64,000 bases of DNA from Phytophthora quininea (GCA_011947345.1 JAAVTG010000567.1:186001-250000), one strand, 5' to 3'; numbered from the stretch's first letter, positions 21,565 through 33,072 are shown. The notes: a model not told the origin generated them from the sequence alone. Numbers and translations are program-made.

Positions 21565-23304
21565 CCTAAGGATGGGAAGAATGACTTTAGGATCTAAAAA
21601 TGGGTGGCGGTGTTTGCTGTAGCCAGCATCTGTTTGGAATAGGCAATGTCGAACGCAGGTGCAGAGCCTCCGGAGAGCCTTTGGGAGCTTACTACGCGCT
21701 TCCATCAGGGCTACAAGTATACCCACCCATTGGCTTCGTCGAAGAAGATTTCGTTTCGCTGCTCAAGATATCGTTCTGGCTGCAGAGGGGCGATAGAGAT
21801 GGCTCAATGAGATATTCTAGTGCTCGACCTCACACTTGTAGGGACGAAAATGTTGCAGATGGCCTGGAGGATGTCACGGAGAAAATGAAGGCGATGACAG
21901 ATAGCTTAGCCATTAGTGATGTTGCGAGGCTGGCTCGGCTGATTTGGCAGGAGCTGAGCAGTCTATTTTACGAGATTGATAACAACAACGCCTCGATCGG
22001 TCTGTCCGAGTCCCAAATCATCACGCGTGTCTACAGGGCAAGAGCCATTCACTACAGTGGTGGTGTGCATGGATCAGTGGATATTCCGCCTCATTCGTTG
22101 GCGCTAAATGAAGGGGTCTCTTTTTCCAGTTTCATTTTGTGTCTGCGAACCATGGAGACGTGAATTAGTCCACAAGATTGCTCCGATGGGCGCACCCGGC
22201 GCTCGTGAACCTCCTGCGCTACAACAACGTAACTCTCTTTCTGGACGGTACATTTCGATGTGTGTCCCGTAACTACGAGCGATGCGTGGTGTTTATGGTC
22301 CACGACCGTGCATCAGGACTCTTTATACCAGTGTTTTATATCCTAAGTACTTCACGCTCTGGTTTCGCGTATAGGGATATGATGCCTTTTCTGCTACAAG
22401 CTACCGACCAGCAGCTCAGCCCCGCCGAAGTTATATTCGACTTCGAGTCTGCCTTATTTCAGGCAGTGCAAACTCAGTTTCCTGATGCCATCGTCTTGGG
22501 GTTCCCGTTCCATCTGAAACAGGCATGGAGGCGTGCCCTGAAGCGTTATGCGGTGCCAGAAGCAGAGTGTATGGTAGCGATGACTAGAGGAGTCTTGGAT
22601 ATGCTGACAGTTGCTGACCCTGATCACGTGAGGACACGAGGAATCGAGTGGGCTAAGCAAGAGATTATGCGCCGGTGTGAGGAACAAAACGTCGAGTACT
22701 CGGTCAAGAAGTGGCAAGACTTCTGGGAGTATTTTTAGCGTACATGTATTGACGGGTACGATGTAGAGCTCTGGAACGTTTACGGCATGCAAACGAGCTC
22801 GTCGCCCGGACTAAAACCCCTTTGGAGCGGTTTAACCGCGTCCTCAACACGCGTGTGCCCAATCACCCGTCGATGGCTACATTCGTGACCAGCATCCAGC
22901 AGATATCGGCGGAGAATGTGCGGCAACTGACAGACATTCCGAGAGGCCGAGCACGGCGTATGCCGCGCGAGACTATTGAGCCTCCCCCATCCTGTCGATC
23001 TTCTTGAGGCGTTAGGGACGACTGCTGAACAAGTTGTGCCGACTGCAGATTCAAAGGAAATCGCCGACGTTGTAGTGTAGAACAGTGTCCGTTCCACTCG
23101 TAGCTAGTTTTATCTTGCAATGACTTGCCTACCTCAGTTCGTTGGTGTTCCCTCCAGCAATGCGTTGTCGCAACCGCTACGGGTGGTATTATCGATGACC
23201 TTCAGCGCGGAGGCCGCCGTGGCGTGAGGGAGTCGATCTGCGTATGCGGAGATTACTCTGGAGTGTTGACGCAGACGACAAGCTCCCGACTGGCAGATTT
23301 GCAC
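21565..23304. other. Spacer between the inverted arms
   Basis: A unique 1740-bp segment occupied mostly by the MULE transposase relic (about 21600-23007). The remaining 300 bp at its right end holds no gene that I can see. Confidence 0.8.
21600..23007 (+). pseudogene. MULE-type transposase, frame-broken
   Basis: Three blocks in order match a Mutator-like transposase. The first (to 22163) has LIWQELSSLFYEIDNNN and RVYRARAIHYSGG. The second (22178-22738) has FLDGTFRCV (first Asp), VIFDFESALF (second Asp) and PFHLKQAWRRALKRY, the last equivalent to the family's C/G-x-x-H-x-x-Q segment. The third (22822-23007) has PLERFNRVLNTRVPNHPSM, the usual C-terminal block. A frame change near 22150 and a TAG at 22736-22738 break it. 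It sits in the spacer between the inverted arms. Confidence 0.8.
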
Positions 23305-26211
23305 TCCGTTCTTAAACCTGATCCGTTCTGTATCTGACCACAAAAATAGTCTACCCTACTACATCGTCTCGGAAGTCTGGTCCAGAAAGGCGAGATGCTG
23401 CTGCCGGTATTGCACTTATTCGGCAAGTTCGTCAAGAGTGTGAGCGGAACCGGGCCCGCCTCGAAGCACGTTTGGCAGACAGGAGACGTGACCGAGATGA
23501 GCAGGGAGATGATGAGTCGTCAGAAGAGGAAGATACGCCGTGCCCCGTGTTCCATTTGTTCCTCGAGACTGGGGTCCGCAAGAGATCATCAGCATGACGA
23601 ATTTCTCACCCGCTCAAGTCAACGTGCTATGGTGCTCCATTGAAGACCACGTTGTGCTCGACCGGGGAGTTGGTCGTGGCTGGAAGTGTGAGCAGACCCC
23701 AAAGGATTTGCTCTTCATGACGTTGACTGTTCTCAAAGTCTGTGGACAATGGGATGGGTATTTAATATTAAACGCCATAGATTCGATAAAATGATCACAA
23801 AGTACCTGGCGGTGCTTTCACCAATTCTATACAAGCTCTACGTCACACCTTTAGCGGAAAGATGTACTATGCAGCTTCTCCGACAAACCGGCAACTGCTT
23901 CGCCAACTTCCCTTGCGCGAGATACGCTACGGATGCAGCATTCCAAGCGACAAATATGCCTACAGGAACTCAAGTTGGACGGAACAAGTTCTACAGCGCG
24001 AAGCACAAATTGCATGGCTTCAAGGTGGAAGTTTCTGTACTTCCCAACGGCTTCGCAATAGATTGTTCGAAGCACTATCGAGGTAGCAAGTCCGACATCG
24101 GGATCTTCCGCGAAAACCTCGAGTTCCATCAACTACAGCTGGACGAATTGGCATCGGAGGGGTACTGCCGGACGTGGGACCAATGAGTAACGAACGGCCT
24201 GAGGAATGGGCCGTTTTAGCCGACAAAGGATACCAGGGCCTTGCAGATGTCGTTCGTGCCATTATCCCGAAGAAGAAGCCCAGACAAGGGCTCAGTCGGT
24301 CAGCAGTCGAGCGGAACCGTCTCATTTCCAGCGATAGCATTATCGTGGAGAATTTCTTCAGCCGGCTTGTGACACTGTGGTCCCTCTGTGGCAATAAGTA
24401 CCGGTGGGGCGAGAAACTGTACGACACGATCTTCCGCGCCTGTGTAAGCTTGGCGAATTTACACATCCGATCCAGACCGCTGCGTACTCAAGATGGGACC
24501 GACTACGTGAACTACATCGTGCGAATCCGCGGCATCGGCCAGGAAAAAGGCAAGTGCAAGCTACCATCCAGAAAGACAGTCGGGTCCGGAGACACAACCT
24601 TCTCGAGACGACAGTAATGGCTCTACCAGCCCTCGATGGATCCATCACCAATGAAGGCTTGAGAGATGGTGGCCTCATAGACGATAGTATCCTTGACCAT
24701 TCAGAAACTCAACTCAGCCAAGCCTGTCAGTTCATACATAAATTTTTGTCGGTTGGTTAGTTTTAGTCGGTTATCTCCGCAATACTTCGGAATATCTGTT
24801 GCCTGGCAATTGAATCTGTTGATACGAATCAATAGGGCAAGTTCTTCCCGAGGCTGTAGTATATCCTAAACAGAGATATCTAACGATAACTGCCTTACTA
24901 GGGCACAATACGGTAATTGGTTTTGACGACTATTGCTTGACGCTCTTCTGACGTCAGTTTCGGATAGTGCTTTTTTCAGGGAGTTCTTGCTGCGCATGCT
25001 GTTCGAAGATCAAAGCAAACATCATTCCAATGGCGTCTTTTGCTGTCGTTGCACTTGACGTTTCGCCTGCAAATGAAACTGTAGCCATGTCGCTTGCTGA
25101 GACTGTTCAAAACAAGACTATCAAATGTGCACCTTTTGTCGTTGCGACAGCCTGTGGCCAGCAAGCAGACGATGTGTCATCGTCAGCAGCGCAACGGCGA
25201 GCGCCAAACATCAGCGCAGCGCGCTTCCTCCCATTCTCCAAGCTGCCTCTGTTCAGGTAGATTGCCAAGGAGAACTCTCATTGTTTGGTACCGACCACCG
25301 GGTCTGTCTGTACTGCCGAGACAAACGAGTAGGAAGCGCCACTGCACAAACAATTTCACGCGTGCGTGTCCGCGTAGCATTTCCCGGCAGCAAAGTCAAG
25401 CTGCGCCCGAGTCCGGTGGTCCAAGAAAAACGCGCAAGTACCTACAGCGGCAACAACAATGAGAGGCAACACGGAGCCCATTTGGAAACTCGCGGTGCGC
25501 TCGACGCTCAAAGTCATGTCCACGGCGCTCTACTCGAAGCGGTTCATCAGCGCGTCGGCGTTGCTGCTCTACGGGTACTCAACGTACCCGGTGGCTCGCC
25601 CCACCAGTTCGCACTCGCTGCGGTTGGCGCACGGTTTGGACTCGCACGAGCTGGACCCGAGCGACGACTTTGCCGTCAACGTCCGTCGCATCGCCGCCCG
25701 CGTGGGCGTCCAAACCCCGAGCGACTGTCGATTCGGGTGGGCGAGGAGTGCTCCGGCGCTTCAATGGGCGCCAACTTGACCATCGCCCGACGTGGGGCCT
25801 GCATCGTGCTGCCGATGGAGCTCTACGACGCCTTCTACGCGCCCCAACACCTACACGACAAGTACGACATCCCCAAGTCGGACGAGATCGACTTTGTGCT
25901 GGCCCACGAGAGCGCCCACATCGCCAAGAACCACTCCATGATGACGGGCACCTTCCTGCCGACATCGCTGCTTGGAAGCTGCTATGCCATCCACAAAATC
26001 CCCAACAAGTTGGTGGCCGGAGTGGTGGGCGTGCTGGGCATTGTCGGAGGCAACATGCTGCTCTCCTGGAGCTTGGAGCACCAGGCCGACCACGTCGCCG
26101 CAAAAAGGATTCGCGCGCGGAGGCATCAACTGCTTCCAGCGCAAACTCTCGCGCAACTGCGAGATGCGGCCGGTGCTCAACACGTGGCTTATTACCGAGA
26201 AGGGCAACTAC
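23305..26211 (+). repeat. Inverted duplication, right arm
   Basis: Reverse complement of 18659-21564. This arm is likely the original locus, because the M48 gene continues through the outer boundary (26211/26212) to a natural stop at 26280. No flanking target duplication was found at the two outer ends, which argues against the whole palindrome being a transposon. Confidence 0.93.
23520..24760 (+). pseudogene. Harbinger-type DDE transposase (right arm copy)
   Basis: Same gene as at 20108-21360, in the opposite orientation: ARYATDAAFQAT, GSKSDIGIF, VLADKGYQG and IIVENFFSRL are identical. Besides the two shared frame breaks, this copy lacks one A in a run near 24545 (5 instead of 6), so the last part stops early at 24617 and the C-terminal tail continues in another frame to 24760. 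One substitution turns Val into Ala in ACVSLANLH. Confidence 0.78.
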
Positions 26212-26280
26212 CTGGGGGACACGTCGCACCCGCTGCTCACCTCGCGCATCGAGCGGTTGAAACTCGTCGCCGAGAGCTGA
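25459..26280 (+). CDS. M48-type zinc metallopeptidase (complete locus, two frame breaks)
   Basis: From the ATG at 25459 the protein has an Arg/Lys-containing N-terminus with a hydrophobic helix (FISASALLLYGYSTYP), then LAHESAHIAKNHS, a glycine-rich membrane segment and SLEHQADH; the C-terminus reads GGINCFQRKL, LITEKGNY and ends LKLVAES at 26280. HEXXH plus the downstream acidic motif define M48 peptidases; a mitochondrial or ER membrane site is plausible. The frame breaks at 25713 (AAA where the other arm has AAAA) and at the run of five A near 26100 (both arms). Since the first is corrected by the other copy, it may be an assembly error. The total of about 273 residues is close to short members of the family. 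Confidence 0.8.
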
Positions 26281-26851
26281 AAGCTGAAGAGATTTTGGAC
26301 AGAGTGTAAAGTATTATTGAACATATAGTTTTGATCCGCCTAGAGGTTCTGGTTCACAGCGAATACCGTGTTATTATTCTCGCCAAACTCGTCTCCGTCC
26401 GAGACGATCGACTTATTCAACCCCCGATCGCAGAGCTCCGCCAGGCCATTCGCAATCCCTCGAAGTTGATCCGAGGTCAGAAGAAACTTTCAGCTGTACT
26501 AAAGGGGTGAAAATCGAGGCACTACTGAAGACATTCGATGACCGGGAGGGGCGATGCTGAAACAACTCCCGCGTGCTGTCGCTGAGAGACTTCGAGGTGG
26601 AGTGCAAACATTCATCGTCTTCAGCCGTAATCTGTCCTATTCCAGACCGGTTGATGCCCGCTTCAACGTCGTTTACCCGCGTTACCGCGCGAAACGACTG
26701 GCGCGAACTTGCTATCATCGGTTCATCGACGTTCTTGTCGAGCAAAGTGACGTTGGGTCTCACTTGGCAGTGGTTTTGCTTTCGGCTTTCACAACGTCTT
26801 CTGCAGTCTCGAGCGCACTTCACCTTTTTCTTCCTCTTGCAGACTCGGACG
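26281..26851. promoter_or_regulatory. Intergenic upstream region of the ABC transporter, possible 5'-UTR intron
   Basis: No gene of its own. A pyrimidine-rich tract CTTTTTCTTCCTCTTGCAG ends 11 bp before the ATG at 26852 and looks like a splice acceptor, so the transporter may have an intron in its leader. The matching donor was not identified. Confidence 0.3.
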
Positions 26852-28726
26852 ATGTCGTCGCACTCCCAGCCGCCTGCACCCGACAATGCAGCACCGCACC
26901 ATTTCATCGAGATGAACACGCCCAAGCCACACGAAGACGCTAAGTTCGCAGCCCCTAAGTTCATGCTGCAATGGCGCAACATCAACCTCAAGACCACCAT
27001 CACCAACCCACAGACCAAGAAGGAGGAAGAGAAGGTCATCCTCCGCAACGTCAGCGGCACGGCCAAACCTGGTGAGCTGCTGGTGATCATGGGACCGTCA
27101 GGTGCCGGCAAGAGCTCTCTACTCGACTGCATCTCAGGACGTAACCCCAACGCCGAAGGAGAGATCGTGCTCAACGGCCAGCCATGGAGCGATGCCACCA
27201 AGCGACTCACGTCCTACGTCATGCAGGACGATTTGTTCTACCAGACTATCACCGTGAAGGAGCACTTGGTGTTCCAAGCCAAGCTTCGAATGGGCCAGAC
27301 GTTCACTGAGAAGCAGTACATGCAGCGTGTGGACGAAGTTATGGAAGAACTGGGTCTCATGAAGTGTCGGGACACTTTGATCGGCGGCATCACCTTGAGA
27401 GGCATCTCGGGTGGTGAGCGCAAGCGACTCTCGTTCGCGACCGAGATCCTCACCAACCCGTCGATCTTGTTCGTGGACGAACCTACCTCTGGTTTGGATA
27501 GCTTTATGGCCGAGACCGTCACCACGCAGCTCCAGCAGATCGCCCGCGATGGACGAACGGTTATTGCAACGATCCACCAGCCGTCATCAGAATTGTTTGC
27601 GCTCTTCGATCAGCTGTATCTTCTATCGGATGGATCGCCAGTCTACCAAGGCAAAGCGCTCGAGTCGGTGGACTACTTCGCATCGTTGGGATATCCTTGC
27701 CCAGCCCTGATGAACCCGACCGATTATTTCATGCGCCAGCTCGTGGTGATGGACAAAGCTACCGATGCTGAAGGCGTCGCTCGCGTGGAGAAGCTCAAGA
27801 CTGAGTGGGCGAACCATCAGACGCTGCCCCAAATCGAAGCCTCTGAGACCACAACAATCAGCAATGAACACTTCCAGGACTCCAGACTGAATTTCTTCGG
27901 TCAAGCTGCAGTCCTCGCGCATCGAAACGTTGTTCGATTTGTGCGAGATCACCTGGGCTTCCGAGCTGCGATCATGCAGACGCTCTTTGTCTCGCTCATT
28001 GTTGGGCTCATTTATCTCCAACTCGACTTGAACCAGAAGGGCATCCAGAACTTCACGGGTGGCTTCTTCTTCCTGATCGTGAACCAGACTTTTGCTGCCA
28101 ACCCAGTCTTCATCTCGGTACCGATGGAGATCCCCATCATTATCCGAGAGTACAATGCTGGCCTATACTACCTCTTCTCGTGGTATCTGTCCAAGAACTT
28201 GAGCGAGATCCCGATGCAGCTCATCCTGCCGATCGTGTTCTTTGTCCCCGTGTACTTCCTCATGGGGATCGGCCACGGCTTTACAGTGTTCATCTACATG
28301 CAGATCATCCTCTTACTGACCAACAGCTGCGCAGTGGGGCTCGGCTACATGGTATCATGTCTTGTGCGCCGTGTTGATATCGCCCCCATCATCGGTACGA
28401 TCCTCATCCTACCGTTCCTGCTGTTCGGTGGTCTCCTCATCAACTCGGATGACTGCCCGGACTACTTTGTCTGGATTCAATACGTCTCGCCGATCAAGTA
28501 CGGCTTCGAAGGTCTCATGAAGATTTTCTGGGGCCATGTGTCGACGATTGCCTGCGACGCCACTATCGAGAACTGCACGGCAAGAACCGGCGCTGACGTC
28601 CTCAAGAACTTCAGTCTCGAGTCGCGGTCGGCTCTTGGGGACGGTCTCATTTTGCTGGCGATCAACTTTGGCTTCCGCGTGGTCGGATTCATCGGACTCT
28701 GGCTCAACCTACGCAACAAGAATTAA
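26852..28726 (+). CDS. ABCG-family half-transporter (White type)
   Basis: A clean 624-residue protein, the normal size of an ABCG half-transporter with the nucleotide-binding domain first. Seen directly: Walker A GPSGAGKSS (from residue 81), signature ISGGERKR (from 185), Walker B ILFVDEPTSGLDS (Asp209, Glu210) and the switch His in TIHQPS (His242). Then follow about six membrane segments (for example FRAAIMQTLFVSLIVGLIYL, LILPIVFFVPVYFLMG, and a last helix before the C-terminal NLRNKN), with a Cys-containing loop before the final helix. It would dimerise in a membrane and export lipids, sterols or toxic compounds by ATP hydrolysis; the substrate is unknown. The ATG at 26852 was chosen because upstream codons look like leader sequence. 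No frame break. Confidence 0.95.
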   Translation: MSSHSQPPAPDNAAPHHFIEMNTPKPHEDAKFAAPKFMLQWRNINLKTTITNPQTKKEEEKVILRNVSGTAKPGELLVIMGPSGAGKSSLLDCISGRNPNAEGEIVLNGQPWSDATKRLTSYVMQDDLFYQTITVKEHLVFQAKLRMGQTFTEKQYMQRVDEVMEELGLMKCRDTLIGGITLRGISGGERKRLSFATEILTNPSILFVDEPTSGLDSFMAETVTTQLQQIARDGRTVIATIHQPSSELFALFDQLYLLSDGSPVYQGKALESVDYFASLGYPCPALMNPTDYFMRQLVVMDKATDAEGVARVEKLKTEWANHQTLPQIEASETTTISNEHFQDSRLNFFGQAAVLAHRNVVRFVRDHLGFRAAIMQTLFVSLIVGLIYLQLDLNQKGIQNFTGGFFFLIVNQTFAANPVFISVPMEIPIIIREYNAGLYYLFSWYLSKNLSEIPMQLILPIVFFVPVYFLMGIGHGFTVFIYMQIILLLTNSCAVGLGYMVSCLVRRVDIAPIIGTILILPFLLFGGLLINSDDCPDYFVWIQYVSPIKYGFEGLMKIFWGHVSTIACDATIENCTARTGADVLKNFSLESRSALGDGLILLAINFGFRVVGFIGLWLNLRNKN

Positions 28727-28817
28727 GTAGCGGGGATAATGTACTAACCAATTCGAATATTCCCATCTTGTCGTAGAAAATGTAGAGGGATCACGAGAAT
28801 GATTCTCCTAACCACAT

Positions 28818-31400
28818 TTACTCCAGTCGTGGTCGCTTTACCGAACTTTCATCAGCGCTGCTTGTGTCGACACTGAATCGTTGCTGCAGATTCTTAAGCT
28901 CAGCCTTATGCTTCGAGGCTTTCTTCTGTTGATTCATGTGCCACGTCCGCGTCTTCGTGATCGTCACTATGGCATTCTTGCCCACACCAGAGGGTTCCAT
29001 CGCGAATGATGCATTCAAGCGGTCTTGATCGCGCAGCCAGCGAGAGGCGAAGCTTCTCGCGTCTGTGATTCTGTTGAAGCTTGCGATCCCCTTCGTTGTC
29101 ATGGAAATACCAGGACCTCTCAAGAACGCTTGAGAAGGGTCTGGTTTGTTGAGCAATTTTACTATTGAGCCACTCAATTCGCTTTGCAACGATGGAAGTA
29201 AGGGTGCCAGCCTTTTCTCCGCTAGCGCCAGCGATATGGGGCGACAAGGACTCAATGACAGGGGTCAGCAGCTGAGGATCAACCAACCTGAACTTGTTTG
29301 CAGCGATCTCTATAAGATCAGTAGCTTCACAGCGGAAAGCCCATTTCCACATCACACCAAGGTGCTTCGACGACCACAATTGCTTCTCGGGAGTTTCGTG
29401 ATTTCAGTCACTACAACTTTCATCAGTGCATTCTGAACTGGTCCACGATCCAGCCCACTGACAATGGGCAACATGGTTCTAATTTCAGTGCCATCTCCAA
29501 CACGGACAAACGCACTCCCCTCGGATCATCCTCCAAACGTTGCACTAAGAACTGCTTGTCCAATGTCCTCCCACTTGAACGCTTTCAGGATGTCGATGAC
29601 AGAAGGAATGATATCTGGGAGCCGTTCTAGCCTACTGCGAAACCTTGTAAAGAAAAGATTCACAAGCGACGGATCTCTAACGTCAATCAATAGCTTGTAC
29701 AATTTACACCAAAAACCGATCGACCACAAACTTGATCCTTCAGAAACACCGCAAGTCTCCATGAACTTGCGAAGTGACGTAGCATTCTTTTCCTCTTCAA
29801 ACACCAGGGTGTCGATAGCAGCCGCTCCATTAATGAGTTTCAAAGCGAATTCCATTCCTTGCGCTGCAGGCCAAGCTACGATCGCACAGCGAGAATACAT
29901 GGTGTTTCTCGTGGCACTTTCGTTGCCCAAATAGCCTTCGAATGTGCTCTCACCGGAATCCTTCCAGAGGTCAGCAAACGTGTCTCGTCCTGGATTCAAA
30001 AGTTGAGCTCCACTACATCCGCACCCTCGCCGTAGCTCTCGCCGCCAAGCGAGTACCATTTCACCGTCTCACGGCGTTCGTTTTCTTCCCAGTCACTGCC
30101 ATTAGCATCGTAGTAGTCAACCTCAAGGGATAAGTCGGCAACAAGGAACTGCAGTTTCTTCTCGGAGGAAACAACAGCGTTTGCTTCCTGGAGCGCTTGA
30201 AACCTCGCTCGGTCGACGCCTTTCAACAAACCAACGACCAAACCTTCCATACTCCTCCCTGTATACTCGTGGGACAGCAGCAAGGCGAATGAAGTATCTT
30301 CGTCATCGTCGCCATCGCCCATCCGGTTGATAGCGTCGGTCAGTTCCTCCGTCTGCGACTTGTCGTGCTTGTCAATCAAAAAGTGCAGCTCCTTCGGCAA
30401 ACGGATCGAGTACACCAGCACGAGGCGATGTCCCTTCGTCACTGTCTCCAGTGCTCTGCATCTGCATAATGAACTGCATAGTGAGGCAAATACGAAGCCG
30501 TGCCATCAGCATTGCCAAAGTCATGGCGGAACTTTTGTCTTTGCCCTGGTAGACCACCAGGTCTCCTCCTTGGTGCAGCGACGGCAACTACACCACCATC
30601 GTGGCGATCATGCCGTGCTCCTTCTCCGTGTCCTGGTGCTTGGCAAAGTGTCCTCCAGGTCCGTAGAAGTTTACGCCAAGTTGCATTTGTTCCTGAAGCT
30701 CGTAGCGCCCAGGACGACGGCAGCTTGAACAGACAATTCACTTTTCAGTTTGCCATCGTGCTCACAGCCACTCCATTATATAGTAGACCAAGAGCTTGTA
30801 CAGCGGGCATTGCAGCTTCATGTTCTTGTAGCCCAGTCTGTCTGCAATAATTTCACCCAACTTGTCAATACCCTGTGTCCACAATGGATTTTCAATGTGG
30901 ACTTTATCTCGCTGCAGCTGTCAGCTCTTGCTGACGCTCTCGTCCATCAAAGTGTCCATCTCGCGTCCAAAGGGGACTTGTTGCACATGGCAATGAGCTT
31001 TTAGCTGGATCTCCACACAGCGGCAGTGGGATGGGCCCAGTCCATCCACAGAGAGGCCTGGCAGCACTGGCAGCATGTCGGCCGTCCCACTGAAAGAGTA
31101 TTCGCCAGCGATGCCTTCCGCTCGACTCAGCGCGTTGCTGATGAGTACACAGGCGCTCCCAGAGGGGGCCGGGACGTCGGAGGGTTCTCTTTGACCTCCG
31201 TAGGGCCACTCGCCGTTCTTAAACACTTCAGCTTCGTCAGGTTCTTCGTGGGGAGGACCTCCATGGCCATAGTCATCATACCCGTTTCCCCACATCTTCA
31301 ATTGAAGTATCTTGCGGTTTGTATACCGCATTGCTTGCATGTCATTGGCTGAAATTTTTCGCGCCATTTCCCTCTTGGCGCCATTCATCCATTGTGTCAT
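28818..31400 (-). pseudogene. Large 2OG-Fe(II) oxygenase-type protein, many frame breaks
   Basis: Read leftward, the pieces make one protein of about 860 residues of a 2OG oxygenase family that is abundant in oomycetes. The N-terminal piece has YSFSGTADMLPVLPGLSVDG; then NPLWTQGIDKLGEII; the iron site HFAKHQDTEKEHG (His and Asp near 30630-30638); DFGNADGTASYLPHYAVHYADAEH with the distal His; KGHRLVLVYSI with the Arg; and a long C-terminal extension to PRLE at 28818. These lie in alternating frames, with breaks near 31.0, 30.6, 30.5, 30.44, 30.0, 29.4 and 29.2 kb and a stop at 29526. Either a real pseudogene or a locus with many assembly indels. Start: ATG 31400 or an internal Met. It is head-to-head with CDC6. 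Confidence 0.7.
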
Positions 31401-31441
31401 CCGTGTCAACGTCTTGTTCGTCTCTCTCCATCTCCGACCCC

Positions 31442-33072
31442 ATGCGTACTCGCTCCACCAAGCAGCGCACGTTCGCCGAGTATCTGCAGGAGCAGAGGCA
31501 GTTGCAGAGCGTCACGGCGCCGTTGAGTCCCCCAGCCCCAAGAAGCGCAGGACGGTGCAGCCCCAGCGTCTCCGTTCCTGCTGACTCCGCATCACCCCAA
31601 GCCTGTCACCGTCGCACTCAAGACTCCCCACAAAGCGTTAGCTACTAAGAAGAAGCCTATCAAGCAAGTTCAATTGAGACGCACATTGCAGTACAGTAAA
31701 GACGCCCCAGTGTCAAGACCGACGCCACGTCAGTGCTACAGCGACTTGCTGCCGGTCAGAGGCTCTGTCTCAACGCCCGCATTGTCGGCCGTAGCGAAGA
31801 GCATCAAGTGGTGCGGAACGTGTTGCAGGGGACGGCTGATGACAGCAGCTTGTTCATTATTGGACCCCAGGAACGGGCAAGAGCTCTTCGGTGAATGAAT
31901 TGCTGAGTGAAGCGAACTTCCAAGTAGTTCAGTCGACTACCAAGAGGAAGCGCAAGGGTGACAAAGTTGCAGTCAAGGTAAACTGCAGCACGTTCAGTGA
32001 CCCGGTGGTGTTGTACGCGGCAGTGGCGGAACAATGCGACGAGTGACAAGTTGGAAAGTCCCCGAGCAAGTCGACCCTTACCTGCTGGATGCGTTCGTCG
32101 TGAATCATCGTGAAGTGAAGAAGACGGTGAAGAACCACCAGGTGGTGGTGGTGCTGGATGAAGTCGATCAGTTGCTGCGTCTACCGGCGCGAATGCAGCC
32201 GGTGGTGAAGGAGGTGCTGAGGTTTTTTGTTCGATGGGCGGCCGTCGCGCCACAGGACGTCAAGTTCTTGGGGATTATGAACGGCGTCGATATGTACGAG
32301 CACGTCTCGCGGGTTCATGTTGTAGATGACGCAGCTGACGTGCAGATACCTCGTGTGGTGTTCGGCTCATACTCGCACGAGAACTTGCTGTTGATTCTGC
32401 AGAGCTTCGTGGAGAGCGCGCTACCCGCCGGATCGACAGCGGATATAGTTGCGACTTTTGTTGAGCCCCGTGCGATGGAACTTATCGCACGGAAAGTCGG
32501 AGCTCGTGACGGTGATGCTCGTCGGGCGATCAGTTTGCTGCAGCAAAGTAGCCGCCACGCACTGCAACGTACAGCTTCAGCCGACAAGGTGGACACTGCG
32601 GTGAAGATTACATTTCGCGATGTGGTCCAGTGTGCGAACGCTCTCCTGTCTTCCCCATCGTCCAGCAGATTAAGCAATTGCCGAGACAAGCTAAGATCCT
32701 GCTGTACGTGATCACTTCACTGGCCCCAAGCAGCAGCAGTGACAGTGGCGGCAGCCCCACCAGCCCCAAGCGAGCGCCAACTCGGTGTGATATGAACCAA
32801 GTCAGCGAGGAACTTTCACGTCTGCGTAGTCTGCCGCAGACCGCTTGGATGCCGCGCCTTTCACGCGAAGACTTGCAAACACACCTCACGTCTCTCGACT
32901 GCTATGCTCTCGTTAAACGAGGGCCGGGAAGCATAGCGAGAAGACCGCCAGAGCTGCTGCAACGGCATCGGGTCGCGCGTTTTGGACGTTGAAGGTCGCT
33001 TCGTGTGTCACCATGACCGAAGTCTCACGCGCGCTGCAAGACGACACTCCTCTGTCTCAACTTCTAGTGTAA
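31442..33072 (+). CDS. ORC1/CDC6-type replication licensing ATPase, frame-broken
   Basis: The ATG at 31442 begins MRTRSTKQRTFAEYLQEQRQ, followed by a Lys/Arg-rich nuclear-localisation-like stretch (SPKKRRT). The AAA+ domain has GRSEEHQVVRNVLQG, a Walker A near 31855-31875 (GTGKSS, one base short in a C run), Walker B VVVLDEVDQLL, sensor-like FLGIMNGVDM and GDARRAISLLQ, and a C-terminal winged-helix part (FPIVQQIKQLPRQAKILLYV; LTSLDCYALVKRG). It ends TEVSRALQDD...QLLV at 33072. ORC1/CDC6 load the MCM helicase on origins in the nucleus. At least five frame changes (near 31.55, 31.66, 31.77, 31.87, 32.03, 32.64 kb and near the end) are needed, so either the gene is decaying or the assembly is poor here; a single-copy essential function makes the latter attractive. 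Confidence 0.75.

Noticed and set aside
21541..23328. Repeat-induced point mutation as cause of the transitions at the arm ends
   Set aside because: Only four sites, and oomycetes are not known to have this process.
24967..25260. Small cysteine-rich ORF upstream of the M48 gene (also in the left arm)
   Set aside because: Could be a leader exon or chance; no family match, no splice evidence, and it changes frame between the two arms.
18659..26211. The whole palindrome as one giant MULE with gene-carrying terminal repeats
   Set aside because: The two outer boundaries have no target duplication and the right one lies in the middle of a gene that continues naturally past it.
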